A stretch of DNA of 64,000 bases from Daphnia carinata (Eukaryota > Arthropoda > Branchiopoda > Diplostraca > Daphniidae). The DNA lies in assembly GCF_022539665.2 (NCBI RefSeq), contig NC_081331.1, forward strand, positions 12,060,638 through 12,124,637. Reading direction: 5' to 3'. The translations under genes were made by a program, and so were the position numbers. Of this stretch, positions 51,251 to 61,281 are shown piece by piece. Numbering within the stretch: the first letter of the stretch is position 1; every line of letters begins with the position of its first letter. The notes below the pieces were generated by a model. The model was not told the origin of the DNA, searched no databases, and saw only the letters and a list, made by a program, of their open reading frames with translations.

Positions 51251-51417
51251 TTTTCAGAGTGGGCGGTGGGGCTCTGGTCGTCGTGAATACGATGTCTTCG
51301 GAATAAGGTCCCTCACCCACTTCGTTGCGAGCGCATATCCGGAACGTGTAAGAGGTCGATTCTTTGAGTTTCGGTACTCGGTAGCTATGACTCGTGCCTT
51401 CATAAACTAGATAGTAC
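51251..51417 (-). CDS. Fndc3: FNDC3 exon: second half of FN3-8
   Basis: Residues 1409-1464. YYLVYEGTSHSYRVPKLKES and TSYTFRICARNEVGEGPYSE, then the APPPTLK linker. This mirrors the YRGPSHTYKVQRLTE / ASEAGEGPFSE region of the vertebrate protein. Acceptor attag, donor gtaaac; phase 2 in, phase 1 out. Confidence 0.92.
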
Positions 51418-51491
51418 CTAATTAAAAAAAAAAGAAAAGTTGTGAACTGCCATGAATATTTCTTTCGAGTGGTTCATGAAATCAAATTGAC

Positions 51492-51716
51492 GCATGGGAA
51501 ATCTTGCCGTACTTGTCGCTGCTGTCTTCTTGCATTTCCACAGAGTAGTGGATGAAATCAAGGTTTTTGCCATCGGCCCAGCGCAGTTTCAGGCTGTTAT
51601 GATTGGCTTGAACGCACTCGAGCCGTGGTGCGTCGGGTGGTAAAGGTCGAGTACTGAACTTGAAAGCTGTCGAGTAAGGACCGACGCCGATAGCGTTAGC
51701 TGCTTGAACGCGAACT
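51492..51716 (-). CDS. Fndc3: FNDC3 exon: end of FN3-7 and first half of FN3-8
   Basis: Residues 1334-1408. VRVQAANAIGVGPYSTAF and STRPLPPDAPRLEC match the well-conserved RIQAINEIGAGPFS / TRPLPPLPPRLEC region of vertebrate FNDC3A. SLKLRWADGK starts domain 8. Acceptor tacag, donor gtcaat (weak); phase 2 in and out. Confidence 0.92.
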
Positions 51717-51813
51717 CTGTAAATGGCACATTGCACAAAAGTAGGGGAATAATATTTAAAGTTTAGAGCGAGAGAGAGAGAGATCGAGCAGTCATATATT
51801 GAACGAAACCGAC

Positions 51814-52073
51814 CTGTAGGTGGTATCGGGAGTCAGAGAATTGGCGTCAAAGGTAGTTGAGGCATCGTTGGTGGGGAACGTTCCCCTATCACCGATTTCC
51901 ACGTTGTAGTGCGTGATGGACGAGCCGTTGCAATGAGGAGCGTTCCACGAAAGGCTGAGACTGGTCGCCGTGACGGAAGTGCATCGTAAACCCGAAACGG
52001 ATGCCGGAGATGATGCCAGTGTAGTCACTGAAGAAACTGGAGAGAACACGCTGACGCCGATGGCATTAACGGC
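51814..52073 (-). CDS. Fndc3: FNDC3 exon: end of FN3-6 and most of FN3-7
   Basis: Residues 1248-1333. AVNAIGVSVFSPVSSVTTL completes domain 6. Domain 7 has SLSLSWNAPHCNGSSITHYN and LTPDTTYR. Acceptor tgtag, donor gtcggt; phase 0 in, phase 2 out. Confidence 0.93.
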
Positions 52074-52153
52074 CTACAAGAGAAAAAGAACAACATCGCG
52101 AATGTGAAAATGCGTAACTAAAAAATAAACAAAAAAAAGTTATGTAAAAATAC

Positions 52154-52510
52154 TTGAACACGGAAATGGTAAGTGGTCCATGGGTGTAATCCTTTGGCTT
52201 CGAGCTGCTTTGCTGGCCCACTGTGATAGGGCGTGAAAATGAGTTGATCTACATCAACCGATTCTTCTGCATGGCCGTTCGTTTGCACCTCCCCAGAGTC
52301 GTTCAATGAACAGACGCTAGGGCTCTTGGTGACACGTGGATGAGGTGCCATTTCCAAACGATATTCATGGACAGCAGAGCCATTGTTGTCAGGCTCGTTC
52401 CAGACGAGCGACACCGAATGCGCCGATCGATTGGTTACCAACGGCTGAACCGGAGCACTGGGAACACCTGGACCGCTCTTGATCTCAAATGACTCGGACC
52501 ATGGACCGAA
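52154..52510 (-). CDS. Fndc3: FNDC3 exon: end of FN3-5 and most of FN3-6
   Basis: Residues 1129-1247. FGPWSESFEIKSGPGVPSAP ends domain 5. Domain 6 starts with SVSLVWNEPDNNGSAVHEYR and ends WTTYHFRVQ. It holds an insertion of about 35 residues (PHPRVTKSPSVCSLNDSGEV and on) between strands C and E, longer than a standard FN3 loop. Acceptor tttag, donor gtattt; phase 0 in and out. Confidence 0.93.
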
Positions 52511-52604
52511 CTAAACGCGAACAAGACATAAATCATATTCGTCATAATAATAGACCTTTTCTTTGAATTTATGAGCGGAAAATAGCAGGAAAAATGGAAC
52601 GTAC

Positions 52605-52777
52605 TCCGATACGATTGCTGGCCCGCACTTGAAACGCGTAGCACCTTCCAGGAAGAAGAGACGCAACGAGGCATTCGGTCTCATAGCCGGAGAAGACGAT
52701 TCTGGTACTGTTATCCGGGTTGATCATGTTTACTTCGTACTGGGTTACCAGCGATCCGCCATCGTATTCCGGCTTTG
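52605..52777 (-). CDS. Fndc3: FNDC3 exon: FN3 domain 5 core
   Basis: Residues 1071-1128. KPEYDGGSLVTQYEV, NSTRIVFSGYETECLV, LLPGRCYAFQVRASNRIG. The correct frame differs from the longest open frame over this stretch, but phases on both sides agree (1 in, 0 out). Acceptor aatag, donor gtacgt. Confidence 0.92.
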
Positions 52778-52861
52778 CTATTATTTGAAAAAGAATTCAG
52801 AATTCAATTGAAATGCCGTCAGCAAAATGCAACCACAAGAGCCATTCACAAACAATTTTCA

Positions 52862-52896
52862 TTGTTGTTGTTGTTGTTGTTGTTGTTATTATTATT
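52862..52896. repeat. (GTT)n/(ATT)n trinucleotide microsatellite beside a splice donor
   Basis: About eight TTG units followed by TTA units on the plus strand. Transcribed in the FNDC3 direction it reads (AAT)n(AAC)n, beginning a few bases after the donor at 52898-52899. Likely length-variable. Confidence 0.85.
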
Positions 52897-52899
52897 TAC

Positions 52900-53323
52900 C
52901 CCATCCTAGTTGCAAACTGGTAGATCGCACTTTGCCCACTAAATGTGGAACGGCCGGGGCTCCGGGACAAACGGGCTCCGTCGTGACGATTAACGTCTCC
53001 GAGGCGTCGCTGTGCTCTTGACCGTTAAAACAAGAGATCCGGACGCGGTAAGTGGTGCCAGGGGTCAGTTTATCGCAGGTGAATTCTGTTTCGGCCCCGT
53101 TCCAGACGGGTGAAAAGCCTGCGCCAGAATCTATTTCCAGGGAGTATTGTTTAACGGGCGCGCCACCCGTGTCCAATGGCGGGTCCCAACGAACGCGGAA
53201 ACTGTGCGCCTGGATGCGTCCCTTGACGCTGGGCCGAGCGGGAGCCGCTGGCCGGTCTGCCGTCGTGGACATGCTCGTCTCATCCGACCATCTCGACAGG
53301 CCGTCGTCATTTTGGGCTTGCAA
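52900..53323 (-). CDS. Fndc3: FNDC3 exon: end of FN3-3, FN3-4, start of FN3-5
   Basis: Residues 930-1070. LQAQNDDGLSRWSDETSMST closes domain 3. Domain 4 (about 961-1050) has SFRVRWDPPLDTGGAPVKQY and LTPGTTYRVRISC. SLQLGW begins domain 5. Acceptor tacag, donor gtaaat; phase 0 in, phase 1 out. A GTT trinucleotide microsatellite lies just inside the following intron. Confidence 0.94.
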
Positions 53324-53508
53324 CTGTATAACAAGATCAACAACGCAATTCGTTTAACACGGGGGAGGAAAATGTCAAAAGGCCATGGCGAACAACTCAG
53401 CCATTTGCACTCAAACTGCTAATTCAATCCATCACCCATTTGATTGGATCAATCGGAGTAGAGCCGTTCACCCAACTTTCAAAACTTGACACGTCCCACG
53501 TGACTTAC

Positions 53509-54106
53509 TCTGAATCGGTAAGAAGTGCTGCGAGTGAGGCCGGTGCAGGCGTATTCGTTGTCGAGGCCGTGGTAGACGTTGAGGAAACCGTGACCCGAAT
53601 CGGGATCGGCCATCTGGAGCGTGTACAACATATCGGCCGTGGATGGAGTCCAAGTCAAAATGATCTGCTTGGCCGTCGCAGAGCGTAAAGTGGGCGGCGG
53701 AGGCGGTGGAGGCGGTGCGCCCATCGTCGTGGCTTTGAGGACTTGACTCCATCCGCTGGTTCCGATTTCGTTGCAAGCGGCCAGCCGAATTGCATAGCAG
53801 GTGGACGATTGCAGTTTGCTAATGGCGAACTGCTTGTTGCGGCCGCGATAAGCTTCGCTGTACTGGTCGTTGCCGTCGTCGCACTCGAGAATGTAGTGGA
53901 TGACGGGCGAGCCGTTGTCCGGCGGCGAGGACCAGCGCAGCAGCAAACTGTTCCTCGTCCGGTTCTGCAGTTTCGGCGGGAGCGGCGTGTCGGGCGGACA
54001 GGCATCCGTGCGAAAGTCAACGACCGGAGCATCTTTGACCTTTATCTGATTTACTAAGGCACTCACGCGGATCCAATAATCCGTGCCCGGTTGCAGATCC
54101 ATCAAC
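53509..54106 (-). CDS. Fndc3: FNDC3 exon: FN3 domains 1 (end), 2, and most of 3
   Basis: Residues 730-929. LMDLQPGTDYWIRVSAL finishes domain 1. Domain 2 (about 774-860) runs from SLLLRWSSPPDNGSPVIHY to CYAIRLAACNEIGTSGWSQ. An eight-proline linker follows, then domain 3 (from about 868) with QIILTWTPS and LTRSTSYRFR. Each shows the FN3 Trp in strand B and the L-x-P/R-x-T-x-Y motif in strand F. Acceptor atcag, donor gtaagt; phase 2 in, phase 0 out. Plus-strand frames over this exon are shadows. Confidence 0.94.
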
Positions 54107-54260
54107 CTGATGTCATTATTTCGTTTTGGGGTAACGTGAAAATGTTGTCAACTTTGTTATTATTCGATAAAACACGAAGACAAGACAAAAGCAAACGACG
54201 GTAATAATACGCAAAGAAAAGCTATTCGTGGCGTGTCTGTGACAAGCCAACCGTAACTAC

Positions 54261-54469
54261 CTGAAATGACATTCTTTGCCACGGTAACTGCACTTCTCTT
54301 GAGAGCTGGACGATTTGCTGGCGCTCGTCTTCTGTCCAATCACGGCCTCGTACAATACATCTAACACCGCCGAATTTCTGGCCAGTTCCACGGCCGTAAT
54401 CGATTCGACTATCACAGGCTCAACGGGTTTCCAGCTAATGGTGGCCGATGTCGAATCGATATCGCCCAC
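54261..54469 (-). CDS. Fndc3: FNDC3 exon: FN3 domain 1, first part
   Basis: Residues 661-729. VGDIDSTSATISWKPVEP is the A/B strand start of an FN3 domain with the conserved Trp. VLYEAVIGQ gives the C strand and YRGKECHFR the E strand, the latter completed by LMDLQPGTDYWIRV in the next exon. The C-C' loop carries a Ser/Lys-rich insertion. Acceptor tgtag, donor gtagtt; phase 0 in, phase 2 out. Confidence 0.9.
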
Positions 54470-54594
54470 CTACACATGAAATAAAAAAAAAAGCAAAACG
54501 GTGAAAATAATAATTACAAAATCCCCAAGAATTTCTCAGTTTTTATTTATTTATTTTTTTAAATCAATAGTTGAGTTAACTTCTTGTAACAGAC

Positions 54595-54755
54595 CTGAGG
54601 CGCTCCAAGTTCGGTTATTCGTTCCGCCAACGCTTCTTGATGGGTTTTTTTATCTACCTCCGCTTGGTGATGCTGGTCTTGGCCACCTGAAGGCAAACTC
54701 ATTTCCGGCATTCCATTTTGATTGCGGTCTTTCAGCTTTCGAATGTTGTTGTTAT
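54595..54755 (-). CDS. Fndc3: FNDC3 exon: linker before FN3 array
   Basis: Residues 607-660. DNNNIRKLKDRNQNGM, then a charged helix-prone segment (HHQAEVDKKTHQEALAERIT), ending ELGAPQ. Acceptor tgcag, donor gtctgt; phase 1 in, phase 0 out. It leads directly into the first FN3 domain. Confidence 0.88.
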
Positions 54756-54879
54756 CTGCAAATATTTTTTCCGTGGAAATGTTACGTTGCATTTAAAAAC
54801 GAAACGCGTAACAAAGCAATCAAATTAGTTTGCGCTTAATTGCGGCGTCAATCCGAAAAGAATGAAACACTGGGCTGAC

Positions 54880-55062
54880 CTTTCTTTGGAGAAGTGGGTG
54901 GCGTTTCCATTGCGGATGGTGTGGCCGGATTAAGGACGGCCATTGTCACTCCGCTCCCCGTTTTGCTCGACCTACTTTCCAATTTTTTGCGAAGTTTGGC
55001 TGATTGTCTCTGGAGCCGTTCATTTTGGTAATTCACCGGCGAAGGCGGAGATGGAGAAGGAC
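54880..55062 (-). CDS. Fndc3: FNDC3 exon: basic QRQ/KLRKKLESR segment
   Basis: Residues 546-606. PSPSPPSPVNYQNERLQRQS and AKLRKKLESRSSKTG, then TPSAMETPPTSPKK. The charged segment aligns in position with the DRQIDRQNRLNSPP-type basic stretch before the FN3 array of vertebrate FNDC3A. TP and SP sites suggest proline-directed phosphorylation. Acceptor gacag, donor gtcagc; phase 1 in and out. Confidence 0.88.
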
Positions 55063-55466
55063 CTGTCGGCAAAAAATCATTATAATAAAGATTTAAAGAA
55101 AATAAGCCAACATAAAAAAAAAAAAATAAATAAATTGCCAATGAAATTGCCACCTTCTGGAATCTTCCGCTCATTTTTTTTTTTTTCATACCCCATAAAC
55201 AGAACCATGAAATAGTTATTATAACATCAACGTCGACCTGGCAACGCGAAGGCATCAAAGATACCAAAAAAGAACATCGGCCCCTCCTGCTGTATCTGTT
55301 TACAATCTCAGTGGATTTCGTTTGATAAGAGAAAAACGAACCCCACAATAAAAATAAAAATTCTAAAAACGAACTCGTCATTCGACAACGTGGCAACGTT
55401 TCTCAGAAATATTCTCAATCATGGCGGCGCCCAGAGAAGTAGAGAGAGAGTTGTGCAAGTCGATAC
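55063..55466 (-). other. Fndc3: FNDC3 intron (404 bp)
   Basis: Bounded by donor gtatcg and acceptor gacag. AT-rich with T/A runs; nothing else seen. Confidence 0.85.
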
Positions 55467-55683
55467 CTTTGGTGGTACTCGTAGCCGACGACATGTTGTA
55501 ACCATGAGCTGCTGGATGGTGGTGATGATGTTGCTGGTGATGTTGCGAATGTGGCGGTCGTGTAGCACCGTGGTTAATCAGACTGGGCGGTCCACCGTAA
55601 CCAACACCTCCACCGCCCGTTCCATTCGATCCGTAGTAGAGGGGTGGCGTCGTCGTCGTCGGTGGAGGTCCATGCGTCGTGCC
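55467..55683 (-). CDS. Fndc3: FNDC3 exon: Pro/Gly/His-rich linker
   Basis: Residues 474-545. GTTHGPPPTTTTPPLYYGSN, a Gly-rich segment, then PPHSQHHQQHHHHHPAAHGY. Its position after the HVILSP block suggests it corresponds to the His-rich segment that follows that block in vertebrate FNDC3A. Acceptor tcaag, donor gtatcg; phase 0 in, phase 1 out. The exon has low intrinsic conservation, but the phase match on both sides supports it. Confidence 0.85.
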
Positions 55684-57005
55684 CTTGAGAAACAACAAAA
55701 GACTTGCTTGATGAAACAGAAACACACGCAGCAAAACAACACGAACAAATATGCGGGTAAACCCTTTAAGTCTACCCTCCTTTCCCGATCGTTAAGTTTT
55801 CACACCTCCAATTCATCCATGATTATGTAGATGAGGCGGGGTGGGGGAGGCGGTGTTAACTGCGTAGCAAGTGACAAACGTGTAGGAACACACACACTAA
55901 AACTGATGGATCCAGACATAAAATAAGATCGGCCTTTTTTTTTTTGTAGTACCGATTCTGTATGCGTGTGCGGTAAACGTGGCACGGCTGACCAATCAGC
56001 TAGCGCCAGCTCGTGCACGCGGCACAGATGGCGCACAGCGCCAGCGCGTCAGCAATTCTCTTCGTTCTCTCATATCTCGTTGTGCCGAAATAGTATCCTT
56101 TAGACAACGCGCAATCGAAAGCTCTTTAATCGCGCCCCGTTGCCATCGCAGCAGTATTGAGATAGAGGAAATATCGTCACTCCTGGAAAAATAATTGTGA
56201 TCTTTCCCAAAGAATCCAGAAAAATAAAAGCAAAAGAATGCGGATATTGTACTGAAAGTAATAAAAAAAAAAAAGGGGGGACCCCTATTAAAACAAAACC
56301 GGTTTTTTGGGGGGGTTTGTTTAACTCTTCGCTTTAACCTCTCACAAGAAGGAAAAAAAGCCGGTTTTTTTCCCTTTGTAACGACGTTTTGTTTACCGAG
56401 AACTGGAGAAAAAGAAAAATCTCAGCTGTTGCGATGGCTGCCTCGTTCCGGCATAAGATAAATAAATAAATAAAGAATCAAACAATAAAAAATCAAATGA
56501 CATCTATTCTCTATCGATAAAGAAGATATTGCTTTTTTTTTTTTTTGAAACGCGTAAAGGGAAAACATTGTGCGTTACTCGTCGTCGTCAAGTCGCTTTT
56601 ATTTCTTGTGTCTCCCCGTGGTATGTATAAATAATTCACAGCGACGGGATGCTTTTTAGGGATTTCCCGGTAAAGTGAACACGTAACAATCTATTTCGAG
56701 ACGAAGACGAGTTACTCGATTCTTTTTGCCTTCATTTTCCGATTATTTCCTCCGCCCTCCTCTTCGCAATTTAATCCCCCCCCCCAGTTCGTGCACACGC
56801 CACCCCCTCCACCCCACTTCTTGCGATTATTGGAAACAAGTCGATACTTTATTCATTCATCTCTGCAACGCATGGGATACTAGCCGTAATCAATTTTAGC
56901 CAGAAATGCTTAAATATGAATTGAATCCGTTTAAAATGTAGTCCGCTGAAAAGTGCAAGGGAAGGAAGAAATCTCTCATTTTTCTTTTAATCTGATCGGC
57001 GTATT

Positions 57006-57013
57006 TGACGTCA
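57006..57013. promoter_or_regulatory. CRE palindrome TGACGTCA
   Basis: Perfect CREB/ATF consensus in the 1.57-kb FNDC3 intron. Motif-based inference only. Confidence 0.4.
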
Positions 57014-57184
57014 TCAAGAGGCAATTTGCGTCGTGTATCTTTGACGCCCTGCCATTTCACGAGAGATACTTTTCTACAGGCTGTCAATCTTTGATGAGCT
57101 TCGATTGGATGGCACGAACCATTCAAGAAAAACAAGTAGAAAAAAAAAGCAAAACAAAAACAAGAGTGGGCGATGACATCGCAG

Positions 57185-57192
57185 TGACGTCA
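57185..57192. promoter_or_regulatory. CRE palindrome TGACGTCA
   Basis: Perfect CREB/ATF consensus about 60 bp inside the intron after the 57252-57634 exon. A second copy lies 179 bp away at 57006-57013. Motif-based inference only. Confidence 0.4.
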
Positions 57193-57251
57193 CTCGGATA
57201 GGGATCGAGAGAGGACAAGAAAAGGACGGAAAAAAAAAAATCAATACTTAC

Positions 57252-57634
57252 ATAGTGCGGGGGCGGCGGAGGTGGATGTGGCGGCGGCGGAGTGGCGAGC
57301 GGTAAAACTCCCAAGTTGTTCGTCTGTTGTGGCGGTGGCGGTTGTAGCGGTGCGGCAGTTGCCGCTCCCAAAACAGTCGGCGTTGTTGTCGACGTTGTTG
57401 TTGTCGTTGTTGTTGTTGCCCCATCCGCCGTCGTCGTCTGCTTGTTAGCTGCCGCCGCGGCTGCAACAGCGGCCGCAACAGCCGCCGCCGTGGCGGCAGG
57501 AGCTGGTGATAAAATAACATGACGCAATGTGCCTCTTTCATCGACTATCTGTTGAAGAACGTGGCCGGGTGGCACTTGGACAGGCAGCGGCACAGGAGGT
57601 GATCCCGTTGACACCATCCGCACCGTTGCCGGAC
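57252..57634 (-). CDS. Fndc3: FNDC3 exon: conserved VPPG/HVILSP region and low-complexity linker
   Basis: Residues 346-473. GPATVRMVSTGSPPVPLPVQ, VPPGHVLQQIVDERGTLRHV and ILSP match the conserved N-terminal element of FNDC3 proteins. The rest is low-complexity: Ala-rich, then a Thr run, then Pro-rich with PPPPHPPPPPPHY. Acceptor tatag, donor gtaagt; phase 1 in, phase 0 out. The Ala/Thr codon repeats make this segment prone to length variation. The plus-strand frame over it is a shadow. Confidence 0.93.
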
Positions 57635-58011
57635 CTATAAAGAAAACACAAACGATAAAAAAAAATTTGTTTAGATGTTATATTAAAAGAAAAAAAAAGG
57701 TCAACATGGAGTTACACCATAATGTTGTAAGGCGAGAAACAGATACGAGAGAAAGAATTCAATTAGAGGACAATCGCGATTAAGAACGTTAAATCCAGCT
57801 CGAAACTTCCTATCAAATAAGCGTTACACCATAAGGCTCGCACACGAATCGGCTTTACAAAAAAGAAGAAGGAAAAGGTGATGTCTTTCACCTGAAAATG
57901 GATGAATGTCGTATATCAGCTCGTCTTTTTCTCCTATGCCCCAAAAATTGTTCCCCTCTAATCTGGTCTGTGTCCTGCGTGCGTACATTTACCCGCAGAT
58001 TGAAGAAAGCA

Positions 58012-58025
58012 AAAAAAAATAAAAA

Positions 58026-58056
<31 letters not shown>
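58012..58056. repeat. AAAT tetranucleotide microsatellite
   Basis: Runs of (AAAT)n preceded by AAAAAT units, inside an FNDC3 intron. Likely length-polymorphic. Confidence 0.85.
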
Positions 58057-58058
<2 letters not shown>

Positions 58059-59180
58059 AACCCGTGGCAATAGAAAAACTCGTCGCATTGGGATTAGAGA
58101 GAACTGGAGAGTAGCAGTGACAAATGATCTTCTATTCAAACAGGGAAAAGAATCTGAATAATTCTTTTTTTATTTTTCCTTTGAAATCTCCATGTCTTTG
58201 TCGGAGTCCTTTTTCATTTGTCCGCTTCATCTTAGAATGGCAGAAAGAGAAACTCCAAGTATTTTCTGTACTTCGTTTTTTTAAAAATGAAAACCAAAAA
58301 AACTACGACGCAATTTACGAGAGGAGGTAAGAGTTTGATGTATGCGTAGCTTAACGCAATCATACCTCACCAAATCTCGTCTTCGTAAAATGAAAGTTCA
58401 TCACTGGAAAATACAGCGCGGACGCTAGGAAACAAGGGCACGGCCTACGGCCAAATCGATTTTCTAACATGAAGCGAGGGACGAAGAGGAGAAAGGTCAC
58501 AAGTGAATACGCACTAGTTCTCCGTTTCGCCGTCGAGCGCCTACACTAACGTCAAACTGCTGACACTGACAGTCAAATATTTCCAAGAAACGTTAATCAT
58601 TCATTCAATTGTCACCATAGCCAACCTTCTCCTTTTTCAAACGCGTTTGACTTTCTTCCTACCTCCACCGCAGTCACCACCTACACCTCCTACACCCATA
58701 TTTTTTTTTTCTCTCGCAATCCAGCCGGAATAGAGATTAGCATGTTCTTTTTTCCTCCCCATTTTCGCTGCTCCTCATTTTTTGTTTTGATGCATAGCAG
58801 AAAATAAAAAAAAAAAAACCGGGAGAAACAGACATCTGGTTGTAGAATGGCGCACATCTCTGACACATCGAGGGGAGTCGGAAAAGTTAATGGTAACTCC
58901 ATATGGCGTCAATGAAAATATCTTAAATAAATAGGGATAGATACTATTTACTACATCGTGTTATACCCTTTCTTTCTCTATCAGTTGGCTCATCGATCAA
59001 GTGTCAGGCACGTCCACGTCATCGCAGACTGGACGCTTTACGTCTGCAATAACAACGCCGGCCCGCCTCAAGCGGACACCAATATTACAACCATTTCTAC
59101 AGGGACTGCAAAGAACTAATACGGCTAGAACTATATACCATCGCTGGCCTTCTCTTGATGGTGCTACAGTGTCGTACTTT

Positions 59181-59188
59181 TGACGTCA
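59181..59188. promoter_or_regulatory. CRE palindrome TGACGTCA
   Basis: Perfect 8-bp CREB/ATF consensus in the FNDC3 5.3-kb intron. One of four such sites within 3.7 kb. Binding is inferred from the motif only. Confidence 0.4.
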
Positions 59189-60672
59189 CTACTTCTTTAA
59201 GGGGGGAGGAGGAAAAAAAAGAACGAGATTGTCGGCGGAGGGCGGTAGGAGGACGAGGAGTTCCCAGCGAAAAAGAGATCAATAGTGGAGGGACTGTTAC
59301 TTATGTACAGCAGGTCTTGCCCTCTGCCCCTGCACACAATCCAGTCCGACAACGTCCTTCCCCCTCTTTTTTTTTTTCGGGAGTCCGTTCGAACAACAGC
59401 TGCACGTATACAATTTCTTTCCCTCTTCAGTTACCTCACCGTCTTTTTCTTAAATATTATTTAACATCACACATTTTTGGGGGAAAAGAGGCTACTACTT
59501 TATCTAGATGAAAGCAGTTGGATTCCAAGCTATTCTCGCCCTTTTTTTTAATATAATCCAATTCAATAGCTAAAAGCAAGTCACTGCCACGTCTTATGTC
59601 AACGCCATGACGAGGACTCTTCTTCGACGCGCGTAATATGAAAAAAACAAACACGTGATTTACTGCAGACATCGGGATATACGCACACACAAAACACACT
59701 CATATTTCTACTATAAACATTGCGTAGGAAAAAAAAAAAGTCATCGTCATCGCAGTATTTTGTAAAGAAATCCATCTTTTTTGCACGTCTCTCTTTTTTT
59801 TTTTTTTTTCAAGAGAAAACGGGATTTTTCCTCACGTTACGCGCAAGTTCGGTGAGTGCGCACAAGTTGTTGCATGCGCGCATTTTTCGTTACGCCAACG
59901 TTGTGTATATTTTTTTTTTCCCTGTTTGTTTGGCCTAATTCCATATAAGGAGGAGGAGACGAAAAAAAAAACAACAACAGAATACCCCAAGTGGAAAGTG
60001 TGTATGCATGCGTGGCAGACCGGAAAATTGTTGTTTCTCTCCCACCTAGGAGCCACACGCACCTGTCGATGTTCCTTATTCGTTTTTTTTTCCTACAATT
60101 TTTTTTATTTGTTAAATAAGACCGGCATTTGCGTCATTGAATGTGTATCACATTTTTATAGATAAGAACCGGATTTGAACGAAAAAAAAAAATAATTAAA
60201 AAAGCACCGCGGCAAAACAAGCGAGATTATTTGCGTTGCTGAGTTTGTACCGTACCCAGTCGATGTAGAGTTATTAGGATGATGTTTCGTCTCATTTCAC
60301 TGCCATGCCGTATCGAGTTTCTTCTAGCAAATTACCTTCGTCAACATTATCATCCATCCCTGCCGCACGGTGGGTGTCCATAGCTATCTAATGATCAGGT
60401 AAGCTAACACGAATGGGCGGCGTATGGCCGTCTGCATGCGCACGATTACGATCTTCATCGTACCTCGTATAGTACACGGCTCAATCTTTTCATACTTTTC
60501 TCTAGTAGCAAACGAAAGTAACTGTAATTTGTAGATTGCCTACAGCCGTATGTGCAAAGTCACATCATCGCTCGCCTATTGGCCACGTTCGCCCACCCTC
60601 TTCGAGAATCACGTTTCCGTTCCCGGGCAGGCCGGGAGAACGGGCGGTGGGAGGGGGGCCACTGCGTGTTAT

Positions 60673-60680
60673 TGACGTCA
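60673..60680. promoter_or_regulatory. CRE palindrome TGACGTCA
   Basis: Perfect CREB/ATF consensus in the same FNDC3 intron, within a locally GC-richer patch (about 60590-60690). Motif-based inference only. Confidence 0.4.
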
Positions 60681-61259
60681 CTACTGCTCCAATCACTGAC
60701 GAACAGAAAGACGCTGTTTTCTTTTTACCATTTGCAAATCGAAATTTTTCTTTTTCTGATTTGCCAGCCAACAGCAGATCAAAATGCGCCCGTCATGGGT
60801 AGCCATAGACTTTGCTAAATCAAAAAGACGGTCATCGTCATTCATCATTGCTCCTCTGTTTACTCTCAAAAGTGAAAACGCACGAGACTGGGAATCTAGT
60901 TTCTTTTTTTGCCCGCTCGTCTTCTAAGGTCGACAACTGACACGAAACACGTCGACAGACTGGCCAGACAAGGACAGCTTCTCTCCTCTCTCCATCTTCC
61001 CTCCTTTTTCATTGACATTTTCGTGGTATTCGGTCTATGTTTTCAGTTCGAAACCCGACAAGTAGCAGACACACATTGAGCAATAGATTGGCGAAGACAT
61101 CCAAGTGCTGCCAAGAAAATCGTATGGATCCCACCACCCTCCATCCTCTTTTCCTCCTGCAATTCAATTTGGATCCCTTTTCTTTCTTTTTTTTTCGGTT
61201 GATCATTGCACAATACATCATTCATTCATTACACGAGAGTCTTGTAGTGGTTTGGATTT

Positions 61260-61281
61260 AAAAAAAAAAAAAAAAAAAAAA
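61260..61281 (+). repeat. Poly(A) run of 22
   Basis: Uninterrupted A22 inside the 5.3-kb FNDC3 intron. No flanking sequence supports a retroposed element. Confidence 0.85.

Larger units (their letters stand above)
55684..57251 (-). other. Fndc3: FNDC3 intron (1.57 kb)
   Basis: Bounded by donor gtaagt and acceptor tcaag. It contains a C10 run (56776-56785), poly-A/poly-T tracts, and two TGACGTCA palindromes at 57006-57013 and 57185-57192, close to the donor side. Confidence 0.85.

Noticed and set aside
53440-54057. Plus-strand open frames opposite FNDC3 exons
   Set aside because: Antisense shadows of the minus-strand FN3-coding exon, which is supported by domains and phase.
57292-57522. Val/Ala-rich plus-strand frame
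   Set aside because: Antisense of the Ala/Thr/Pro repeat exon of FNDC3.
61040-61075. tRNA B-box-like sequence (AGTTCGAAACCC)
   Set aside because: No A-box at proper spacing and no acceptor-stem pairing; not a tRNA gene.
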